Notes under the pieces: model-generated | Told to the model about the DNA's origin: nothing | Databases searched by the model: none | What the model saw: only the letters and a program-made list of their open reading frames with translations | Translations under genes and position numbers: made by a program | DNA from: CAZNGF01 sp964572855 | Lineage (GTDB): Bacteria > Bipolaricaulota > Bipolaricaulia > RBG-16-55-9 > JAJCYT01 | Length of the DNA stretch: 11,486 bases | Direction: 5' to 3' | Assembly (NCBI GenBank): GCA_964572855.1 | Contig: CAZNGF010000074.1 | Coordinates: forward strand, 1 to 11,486 | Shown: in pieces, positions 6,319-11,486 of the stretch | Layout: every line of letters starts with the position of its first letter | Numbering within the stretch: the stretch's first letter is position 1

Positions 6319-7167
6319 ATGGACGCTCCCCTGCGGCTCACCAGCCCCCGCGACCTCAAGGCCCTGCTCGACGCCCACGGGATCCAGCTCGACGGCAAGC
6401 TGGGCCAGAACTTCCTTTGTAACACGCACGCCGTCGAACGCATCGCCGCCGAGGCCGAGGGCGCGCCGACCGTGATCGAGATCGGTGCCGGCGTGGGCAC
6501 GCTCACGGTGGCCCTGGCCGAGCGTGCGCGCCGCGTGCTCGCCGTCGAGATCGATCGCCGGCTCATTCCGGCCCTGAAATCCCAGACCGCCCGCTTCGAG
6601 CACGTATCGGTGCGCCACGGCGACGCGCTCGAGCTCGACTTCCCCGCCCTGGCCGCCGAGCACGGCCCGCTGGTCGTGATGGGCAACCTGCCCTACCAGA
6701 TCACCTCGCCCCTGCTGGACCGGGTCGTAAGCGCGCGGGGCGCGATCGTGCGCGGGGTGTTCATGGTGCAGCGCGAGCTGGCCGACAAGGTGCTGGCCCC
6801 GGTGGGTAGCGGCAAGGGCAACGCGCTCGGGGTGCGGCTGCAGGCGTTTGCCGAGGTGCGGCCGCTGTTCCGCGTGCCGCGCACGGTGTTCTTCCCCCGG
6901 CCCCAGGTCGACTCGACAGTGTTTCAGCTGGAGGTCGCCCGGTTGCCGCGCTTTCGCGCCGACGAAGAACCCTTCTTTCGGGTCGTGCGCGCGGCCTTCA
7001 ACCTGCGACGCAAGACCATCAAGCAGGCACTCATCCAGTCGCCGTTCTCGGGGCTCAGCGCCGAGCGGGCCGAGACGGCGCTCGCTGCCGCCGGGGTCGA
7101 GCGCAAGCGCCGCGGCGAGACGCTCAGCCTGGACGAGTTCGACCGGATCGCGCTGCAGCTGGCCTAG
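6319..7167 (+). CDS. rsmA: 16S rRNA (adenine1518-N6/adenine1519-N6)-dimethyltransferase
   Basis: This enzyme (KsgA) uses S-adenosylmethionine to dimethylate two adjacent adenines in the 3' hairpin of 16S rRNA, a late checkpoint of 30S assembly. The 282 residues fit the family. Visible motifs are L28-GQNFL33, which contacts SAM and RNA, the SAM-binding loop EIGAGVGTLT (54-63), an acidic residue after the second strand (AVEID, 75-79), D102 before A-L, and the catalytic N123-L-P-Y126. The C-terminal region has FFPRPQVDSTVFQL and FNLRRKTIKQAL, both typical. The ATG at 6319 has only a modest AAGG site. The stop overlaps the stop of the convergent VKOR gene. Its neighbours do not form a pathway with it, although infB and rbfA further right serve the same ribosome subunit. 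Confidence 0.96.
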   Translation: MDAPLRLTSPRDLKALLDAHGIQLDGKLGQNFLCNTHAVERIAAEAEGAPTVIEIGAGVGTLTVALAERARRVLAVEIDRRLIPALKSQTARFEHVSVRHGDALELDFPALAAEHGPLVVMGNLPYQITSPLLDRVVSARGAIVRGVFMVQRELADKVLAPVGSGKGNALGVRLQAFAEVRPLFRVPRTVFFPRPQVDSTVFQLEVARLPRFRADEEPFFRVVRAAFNLRRKTIKQALIQSPFSGLSAERAETALAAAGVERKRRGETLSLDEFDRIALQLA

Positions 7168-7610
7168 CGACTCGGCGCGGGGCGGCGGCGCGCGATGTCG
7201 AGGCACGAGACCGCGAACAAGAGCAGCATGATCACCGCCGAGACGATGCACCAGTTGCAGAGCGCGTGGATCACGAAGAACTCAAGGAAGGTCAGGTACG
7301 CCGAGAACAGCACGCCCACCAGCGAGGCGCCGAAGATGAGCAGGCTGGCCGTCTCGCGCCCCGTCTCCCCCAGGCGGTGCCACAGCGCGCTCAGCAACAG
7401 CGTGGCCGCGTAAGCCGCCAGCCCCAGGAGCGGGATCGGGATCGGCCCCAGCCAGGCGTAGGGGCTGGCCGCGACGGCGTCGCAGTCGCTGCTCCCGCCC
7501 AGACAGGCCACCGACGCCTCGCCCAGGTAGGCATAGGCCAAGTACGCGGACACGCCCAGCCCCACGAGCGAAAGCAGCGCGATCGCCAGCATGCGCCCCC
7601 GTCCGCTCAT
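7164..7610 (-). CDS. Vitamin K epoxide reductase (VKOR) family protein
   Basis: This integral membrane thiol oxidoreductase probably passes electrons from a DsbA-like partner to quinone, as bacterial VKOR homologues do in place of DsbB. The 148 residues contain four to five hydrophobic helices. The four essential cysteines are seen: C36 and C43 in the loop after helix 1 (CLGGSSDC) and the active-site pair C118-N-W-C121 facing the quinone. No thioredoxin domain is fused, so the partner must be separate. It is encoded immediately upstream: the VKOR start overlaps the dsbA stop in ATGA, which implies coupled translation. The stop TAG is shared on both strands with rsmA through the sequence CTAG. 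An extra Cys (136) lies in the last helix. Confidence 0.93.
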   Translation of the reverse strand: MSGRGRMLAIALLSLVGLGVSAYLAYAYLGEASVACLGGSSDCDAVAASPYAWLGPIPIPLLGLAAYAATLLLSALWHRLGETGRETASLLIFGASLVGVLFSAYLTFLEFFVIHALCNWCIVSAVIMLLLFAVSCLDIARRRPAPSR

Positions 7611-8290
7611 TGACTCAGCTCCGCCCGGATGCGGCTGTGGAACACGCCGTAGGGCTGGTTGCCCTCGATGACCGCGTCGTTGACGAAGAACTGCGGCGTG
7701 CCGTTCACGCCGCGCCGGCGCGCCTCGTTCGTGCTCTCGCGCACGAGCGAGGCGTAACGCCCCCCGTCGACGCAGGCGTTAAAGGCGCCGGTGTCGATCG
7801 TGCCCAGTTGCACGGCGTACTGCTTCAGGTTGGCCTTGGTGAAGCCGGCCGCCTGGCGCTGGTACAGGAGGTCGTGGTAGCCCCAGAACTCGCCCTGCTC
7901 GTGGGCGCACTGGGCCGCCTCGGCGGCCAGCTGCGAGCCCTGACCGATGAAGGCCGCGTACTTGTAGACGAACTTCACCTGGTTCTGATCGATGAACTCG
8001 TGCAGGATGCGCTCGAAGGTCGTGCGCGCGAACGTGGCGCAGTGCGAGCAGAGGAAGTCCGAAAAGTTCTCGATCACGACGGGCGCGTTCGGGTCGCCCA
8101 GCGCGGGATACTCCTCGGCCAGCGCGTAGTCGTAGTCGCGCACGGTCGGGTTGTTGGCCGACCACCAGCTGAAGCCGATGAGCGCGACGCCGAGGACGAC
8201 CGCGAGCCCAACGACCCACGGCAGCGTGTTGGAGCGCTTGGCCTGGGCCTGCCGTTTCCGCTGCGCCTGCTTTTTTCTCTTTTTGGACAC
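7607..8290 (-). CDS. Membrane-anchored DsbA-family thiol:disulfide oxidoreductase
   Basis: The 227-aa product has a very basic N-terminus (about 10 Lys/Arg in the first 20 residues), one membrane segment (24-45) and an exported thioredoxin-like domain. The charge pattern places the N-terminus inside and the catalytic domain outside the cytoplasm. The active site is C81-S-H-C84 in FSDFLCSHC, and the cis-proline loop is G197-T-P199. A second Cys pair, C128 (AAQCAHEQG) and C173 (NACVDGG), is common in this thioredoxin_4-type family and probably forms a structural or helper disulfide. It oxidises cysteines in secreted proteins and would be recycled by the adjoining VKOR. The GTG at 8290 is chosen for the GAGGTG site 4-6 nt upstream and because it captures the whole basic leader. 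A CRP/FNR-like palindrome lies upstream. Confidence 0.93.
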   Translation of the reverse strand: MSKKRKKQAQRKRQAQAKRSNTLPWVVGLAVVLGVALIGFSWWSANNPTVRDYDYALAEEYPALGDPNAPVVIENFSDFLCSHCATFARTTFERILHEFIDQNQVKFVYKYAAFIGQGSQLAAEAAQCAHEQGEFWGYHDLLYQRQAAGFTKANLKQYAVQLGTIDTGAFNACVDGGRYASLVRESTNEARRRGVNGTPQFFVNDAVIEGNQPYGVFHSRIRAELSQ

Positions 8291-8323
8291 CGTTCACCTC
8301 GCAACAATCTGGGAATTGGCGTC

Positions 8324-8329
8324 ACTCTA
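8324..8329 (-). promoter_or_regulatory. Candidate -10 box of dsbA-vkor
   Basis: On the minus strand the sequence reads TAGAGT, a 4/6 match to TATAAT that keeps the first two and last bases. No good -35 box is present at the proper distance. A palindrome centred at 8358.5 lies 34.5 nt upstream of the inner edge of this box, which fits an activator-dependent promoter. The start would be near 8317, about 27 nt before the GTG. Confidence 0.4.
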
Positions 8330-8346
8330 TGACGCGCGCCCCGCGG

Positions 8347-8369
8347 GGACCATGAGCTGTGTCATGTCC
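8347..8369. promoter_or_regulatory. Inverted repeat CATGA-N6-TCATG upstream of dsbA
   Basis: CATGA (8351-8355), six bases GCTGTG and TCATG (8362-8366) form a perfect 5-6-5 dyad. The dyad extends outward with GGAC against TCC, with one bulged base. The same dyad with the same spacing occurs before the universal stress gene. The 5-N6-5 layout with GA and TC next to the spacer is that of CRP/FNR-family sites. The repeat has no T run, so a terminator for the upstream stress gene is less likely. Confidence 0.55.
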
Positions 8370-8430
8370 GCAACTGATCCGCATCGCTCAGGCGCCGAAG
8401 TCTCCCGATTCCCCGAGCGGCAGGGGCAAC

Positions 8431-8856
8431 TCAGCCGTTCCCCTCGTGCAGGGCCGGGACGATCAGCACGGGGTGCCGGGTTTCCTCCATCACGGCGCGC
8501 GAGACGCTGCCCAGCGCGCGTACGCGCTCCAGCCCGTGCAGCCCCTCGAACCCGAGCACGATCAGGTCGACCTCGTGTTCATCGGCCAGCGCCAGGATCT
8601 CCTCCGGCGGGGAGCCGATGCGCCCGAGGATCTCGGCGGGCTCGACCCCGTGGGCCTGCAGCCCCTGAGCCGCTTCCTTGGCGATGGTGCGCGCCAGGCG
8701 CTCGGGCACGCTCGCGCGCTCGGCGCCGTCCCGGTGCGCGGGCGACACGTGACAGACCAGCACGGACGCCCCCCACGCCCGGGCCAGCCGGCCCGCCGTC
8801 TCGACCACGTGTGCGGCGATCGGATCTTGATCCACTGCGACCAGCAATCGTTTCAT
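8431..8856 (-). CDS. Universal stress protein (UspA family)
   Basis: This is a 141-aa single-domain USP, the usual size, expected to be a cytoplasmic dimer aiding survival during stress or growth arrest. The opening KRLLVAVDQD carries the conserved Asp9 after strand 1. The C-terminal nucleotide motif is G102-x2-G105-x10-G116-S117, one residue longer than the usual G-x2-G-x9-G-S, so ATP binding is likely but not certain. The ATG at 8856 has a strong AAGGAGG site. The gene has its own upstream palindrome and promoter and may read through into dsbA, whose start lies 140 nt downstream. Family members are often controlled by CRP/FNR-type regulators, which fits the site found here. Confidence 0.92.
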   Translation of the reverse strand: MKRLLVAVDQDPIAAHVVETAGRLARAWGASVLVCHVSPAHRDGAERASVPERLARTIAKEAAQGLQAHGVEPAEILGRIGSPPEEILALADEHEVDLIVLGFEGLHGLERVRALGSVSRAVMEETRHPVLIVPALHEGNG

Positions 8857-8876
8857 CGGGTCCCTCCTTGGCGGCC

Positions 8877-8882
8877 ATTTTA
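8877..8882 (-). promoter_or_regulatory. Candidate -10 box of the universal stress gene
   Basis: On the minus strand the sequence is TAAAAT, a 5/6 match to the -10 consensus. The hexamer 17 nt upstream (ATGGTG) is a poor -35 box, and it overlaps the palindrome at 8902-8919. A start near 8870 would give a very short leader that begins at the ribosome site. The layout suggests dependence on an activator. Confidence 0.45.
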
Positions 8883-8901
8883 TGGACCGAACCCGCGGCC
8901 A

Positions 8902-8919
8902 CCATGACCCGGATCATGG
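8902..8919. promoter_or_regulatory. 18-bp near-perfect palindrome upstream of usp
   Basis: The sequence is CCATGACCCGGATCATGG. Its arms CCATGA and TCATGG match perfectly, and the inner bases also pair except for one mismatch. Its centre at 8910.5 lies 33.5 nt from the candidate usp -10 box, equal to about -41 from the start. That is the position used by CRP/FNR-family activators at class II promoters. The site is about 111 nt upstream of the infB start, so action on infB is unlikely. Confidence 0.6.
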
Positions 8920-8986
8920 CGCCCGACCGGGCCGATGGCCGGAGTCCGGCACGGCTTCAACGCTCTGTGGGAGCCGAATATGACGT

Positions 8987-9015
8987 TTGACAACGCCAAA
9001 AGCGACAGGTATAGT
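8987..9015 (+). promoter_or_regulatory. Strong sigma-70-type promoter of infB-ylxP-rbfA
   Basis: TTGACA (8987-8992) is a perfect -35 box. A 17-nt spacer leads to TATAGT (9010-9015), a 5/6 match. Transcription should begin near 9022, leaving about 20 nt before the infB ATG. Its position inside the longer open frame rules out infB starts upstream of 9022. Confidence 0.8.
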
Positions 9016-9042
9016 GGCCCGAAAGAAAAGAGGCATGATTCT

Positions 9043-10866
9043 ATGGCGAAAAAGCGCGTGTATGAAGCCGCAAAGGAATTGGGCATCCCCGCCAAGGAGC
9101 TGATCAGCCGGCTGCAAGAGGTGGGGCTTGAGAAGAAGAGCAACTTCAGCACCCTGGAAGACGACGAGATCGACGTGATCGCCGAGCTGTTCGACGCCGA
9201 GGGGAGCACCCCGAGCGAGGCGCCGGCCGCCGAGCAAGAGGCGGCCAGAGCGGTCCCGCCCGCCCCCCGAGCCGAGACAGCCACGGCCACCGAGCCGGCC
9301 CCGCAAACGGCGCCGGCTGGATCGGCCCCGAAGGCGACCAACGGCGCCCGCCCGCAAGGCACCCTGGCGCGCCCGCCCATCGTGACCGTGCTGGGGCACG
9401 TGGACCACGGCAAGACTACGCTGCTGGACACGATCCGCAAGGCCAAGGTCGCCGCCGGCGAGGCCGGGGGCATCACCCAGAGCATCGGCGCCTACCGCGT
9501 CGACCACAACGGCCGCCTCATCACCTTCATCGACACGCCGGGCCACGCCGCCTTCACGCAGATGCGCGCCCGCGGCGCCAAGGTCACCGACATCGTCGTG
9601 CTGGTGGTGGCCGCCGACGACGGCGTCATGGCCCAGACCGAGGAGGCCATCAACCACGCCACCGCCGCCGGGGTCCCGATCATCGTGGCCATCAACAAGG
9701 TCGACAAGGCCCCGACCCGGGTGGACCGCGTCAAGGAACAGTTGGGCCAACACGACCTGCTGCCCGAAGACTGGGGCGGGAGCACGATCACGGTGCCGAT
9801 CTCGGCGCTGGAGGGCGACGGCATCGACGAGCTGCTCGAGATGATCCACCTCACCGCCGAGATGCAGGAGCTGCACGCCGACCCCGGCGGCGAGCTCAAC
9901 GCCGTCGTGATCGAAAGCCACCTCGACCCGCAGATGGGCCCCGTGGCCGCCGTCGTGGTCAAAAACGGCACGCTCCGTAACCGCGACGTCGTCGTGGTCG
10001 GCAACGGCTGGGGGCGCGTGCGCGCGCTCATCGGCGAGGACGGAGGACGGCTCGAGGAAGCCGGCCCCGGCACGCCCGTGCAGATCTTGGGCCTGGACAA
10101 GGTGCCGGCCGCGGGCGCCACCCTGCAGGCCGTGGCCAAGGCCAGCGAGGCCAAGAAACTCGTGCAGAAACGAATGGACGACGAGCGCCAGCAGCGCATG
10201 GCCCCACAGCGCAAGAACATGGCCGACCTCATGAGCCAGATGCTGGAGCAGGGCAAGCTCCGCCTCGTGCTCAAGGCCGACTCGGCCGGCTGCCTGGAGG
10301 CCATGGAGGGCGAGCTCGGCAAGATCGAACTGCCCGACGTCTCCATCGAGGTGCTCCACACCGGCATCGGCCCCATCAGCGAGAGCGACGTCATGCTGGC
10401 CGCCTCCGACGACGAGAACGAGGCCGCGGTCATCGGCTTCCGGACCACCGTGGACAAGGGCGTGGCCGAGGCGGCGCAGCGCAGCGGCGTCACGCTGCGC
10501 ACCTACCAGATCATCTACGACCTGACCCAGGACGTCGAACGCGCCCTCAAGCGCATGATCGAGCCCGAGTACCAGGACGTGAAGGTGGGCGAGCTCGAGG
10601 TGCGCAACACGTTCCCGATCCACAAGGTCGGCACCGTGGCGGGCTGTTTCGTGCGCGACGGGCTTGTCACGCGCAACACGACCGTGCGGGTCTACCGCGA
10701 CGGCGTCGAACTGCACCACGGCCCGATCAAGAGCCTGAAGCGCTTCGAACAGGACGCGCGTCAGGTCGAGAAAGGCAAGGAGTGCGGCATCCTGCTGGAG
10801 AAGTTCAACGACATCGAGAAGGGTGACGTCTTCGAGGTCTACAAGACCGAGCGGGTCGAACCCTAG
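9043..10866 (+). CDS. infB: Translation initiation factor IF-2
   Basis: IF-2 is the GTPase that brings formyl-methionyl initiator tRNA to the 30S subunit and promotes subunit joining. The 607 residues make it a short form; enterobacterial IF-2 is near 890. Residues 1-50 hold one IF2-N domain (KRVYEAAKELGIPAKELISRL), and about 53-110 is an Ala/Pro/Thr linker. The G domain shows GHVDHGKT (118-125), DTPGH (164-168), NKVD (218-221) and SAL (254-256). Domains II-IV follow, ending in EKGDVFEVYKTERVEP. The ATG at 9043 is chosen over upstream in-frame starts because the promoter lies inside that extension and the family start MAKKRVYE-type is normal; GAGG lies 9 nt before it. It leads the infB-ylxP-rbfA cluster. 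The usual upstream nusA and ylxR are absent. Confidence 0.97.
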   Translation: MAKKRVYEAAKELGIPAKELISRLQEVGLEKKSNFSTLEDDEIDVIAELFDAEGSTPSEAPAAEQEAARAVPPAPRAETATATEPAPQTAPAGSAPKATNGARPQGTLARPPIVTVLGHVDHGKTTLLDTIRKAKVAAGEAGGITQSIGAYRVDHNGRLITFIDTPGHAAFTQMRARGAKVTDIVVLVVAADDGVMAQTEEAINHATAAGVPIIVAINKVDKAPTRVDRVKEQLGQHDLLPEDWGGSTITVPISALEGDGIDELLEMIHLTAEMQELHADPGGELNAVVIESHLDPQMGPVAAVVVKNGTLRNRDVVVVGNGWGRVRALIGEDGGRLEEAGPGTPVQILGLDKVPAAGATLQAVAKASEAKKLVQKRMDDERQQRMAPQRKNMADLMSQMLEQGKLRLVLKADSAGCLEAMEGELGKIELPDVSIEVLHTGIGPISESDVMLAASDDENEAAVIGFRTTVDKGVAEAAQRSGVTLRTYQIIYDLTQDVERALKRMIEPEYQDVKVGELEVRNTFPIHKVGTVAGCFVRDGLVTRNTTVRVYRDGVELHHGPIKSLKRFEQDARQVEKGKECGILLEKFNDIEKGDVFEVYKTERVEP

Positions 10867-10890
10867 CCCCCGACGGCCGCGCGCCCCGCG

Positions 10891-11172
10891 ATGAAGGTGG
10901 GACTGCTGACCGTGCGCCTGCGCCTGCACGCGCCGAACTCCCTGAAGGAAAAGCGTTCGCTGCTCAAGGGCTGGATCCATCAGTTCCACCGGCAGTTCAA
11001 CCTGTCGGTGGCCGAGGTGGCCCAGCAGGACGACAAGCGGGCGGCCACGCTGGGCATGGCCGTCGTGGCCAACGACAGCGCGTTTTTGTATCACACGCTG
11101 GAGCGGGTGGCGCGCGCGTTCGAGCATTTGCCGGAGTGCAGCGTGGAAGAGACCCACATGGAGGTTATCTGA
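10891..11172 (+). CDS. ylxP: YlxP/DUF503 family protein
   Basis: This small protein of 93 residues is of the DUF503 family, which in many bacteria is encoded between infB and rbfA. The opening VGLLTVRLRLHAPNSLKEKRSLLKG is the family's main signature, and the LSVAEVAQQDDKRAATLGMAVVAND segment is equally typical. Its function is not firmly known; the location points to ribosome assembly or initiation. It starts 24 nt after the infB stop, but no Shine-Dalgarno-like sequence is present in that C/G-only gap, so translation may rely on ribosomes finishing infB. Its stop overlaps the rbfA start by one base (TGATG). Confidence 0.94.
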   Translation: MKVGLLTVRLRLHAPNSLKEKRSLLKGWIHQFHRQFNLSVAEVAQQDDKRAATLGMAVVANDSAFLYHTLERVARAFEHLPECSVEETHMEVI

Positions 11173-11486
11173 TGTCGAAGGGACTGGAGAAGATCCGCGA
11201 GACCGTCAAACGCGAGTTGGCCGAGGTGCTGGCCGAGGCGCGCGACCCGCGCCTGAGCTTCCTCACGCTCATGGACCTCAAGCTCTCGCCGGACCTGCGC
11301 CACGCCACCGCCTTCATCAGCGTGCTGAACGAGGACGACGAAGCGCTCACGCTGCAGACGCTCCAGGAGCACAGCGGCCACTTCCGTTCCGAATTGGCCC
11401 AGCGCCTCAGGCTCAAGCGCACGCCCGAACTCAAGTTCGAGCTCGACGAGGTCGAAAAGCGCGCCCGCCACCTCGAATGGGTCCTG
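11172..11486 (+). CDS. rbfA: 30S ribosome-binding factor RbfA (3' end outside window)
   Basis: RbfA is a small KH-like protein that binds the immature 30S subunit and helps 16S rRNA 5'-end processing. The first 105 codons are open to the window edge; full-length proteins are about 110-135 residues, so little is missing. Family features are IRETVKRELAEVLAEARDPRL, the LKLSPDLRHATAFISVL strand-helix-strand core, the FRSELAQRLRLKRTPELKFELDE segment and the start of the final helix (RARHLEWVL). The ATG at 11172 overlaps the ylxP stop and has GGAGG (11160-11164) 7 nt upstream, inside the end of ylxP. It is the third gene from the infB promoter. Confidence 0.93.
   Translation, partial: MSKGLEKIRETVKRELAEVLAEARDPRLSFLTLMDLKLSPDLRHATAFISVLNEDDEALTLQTLQEHSGHFRSELAQRLRLKRTPELKFELDEVEKRARHLEWVL

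Noticed and set aside
6205..7251. 348-codon minus-strand frame opposite rsmA
   Set aside because: rsmA has all methyltransferase motifs on the plus strand; the antisense product shows no family features.
8339..8348. CCCCGCGGGG palindrome upstream of dsbA as an operator
   Set aside because: It is a short self-complementary GC string expected by chance at this base composition, and not repeated at usp.
8935..9042. N-terminal extension of IF-2 by 36 residues
   Set aside because: A near-consensus promoter lies inside it, so the mRNA begins after these codons, and the sequence does not resemble IF-2.
8914..11157. 747-codon open frame on the minus strand opposite infB and ylxP
   Set aside because: Composition is His/Leu/Val/Gly/Asp-rich and repetitive, as expected for the complement of IF-2 codons. 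No ribosome site or motif supports it.

Overview
The window is G+C-rich bacterial chromosomal DNA (about two thirds G+C by eye). It is densely packed with genes, has purine-rich ribosome binding sites, several GTG starts and sigma-70-type promoters. Every protein family seen is bacterial. A short translation initiation factor IF-2 (607 aa), a DsbA/VKOR disulfide pair, a SufR-like regulator and a glycine-rich secreted or outer-membrane-like protein together suggest Deinococcota (Trueperales-like) or Chloroflexota. This lineage guess is inference and only moderately supported. I see no phage genes, transposases, CRISPR array, tRNA or rRNA.

Left part (1-3630, minus strand): a five-gene operon reads leftward from a near-consensus promoter at 3549-3577. 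In transcription order it holds a 68-aa basic protein, an MFS transporter, an aldo/keto reductase, a 108-aa conserved-looking protein and a Rieske [2Fe-2S] protein. The Rieske gene has a broken frame just after its second cluster-binding motif and runs off the left edge. Divergent from this operon (3640-4287, plus) is a SufR/DeoR-like winged-helix regulator with a C-terminal cysteine set suited to an iron-sulfur cluster. The AT-rich gap between them carries both promoters back to back, so the regulator probably controls the operon and itself.

Middle (4288-7167, plus): a Gfo/Idh/MocA oxidoreductase, a secreted glycine-rich protein with its own promoter (whose -35 box overlaps the preceding stop codon), and the 16S rRNA dimethyltransferase rsmA.

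Right-middle (7164-8919, minus): a DsbA-like thiol oxidoreductase and a VKOR-type quinone-linked reoxidant, translationally coupled, plus a universal stress protein upstream. The upstream regions of usp and dsbA carry the same 16-bp palindrome, CATGA-N6-TCATG. At both it sits about 34 nt from a candidate -10 box, the geometry expected for activation by a CRP/FNR-family protein. This is the most interesting regulatory signal in the window.

Right end (8987-11486, plus): the translation cluster infB - ylxP (DUF503) - rbfA, with a strong promoter just before infB. rbfA is cut by the window edge. rsmA and rbfA both act in small-subunit maturation and IF-2 in initiation, so this side of the window is mostly housekeeping. 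The left operon is accessory in character. No gene-free stretch exceeds about 190 bases.
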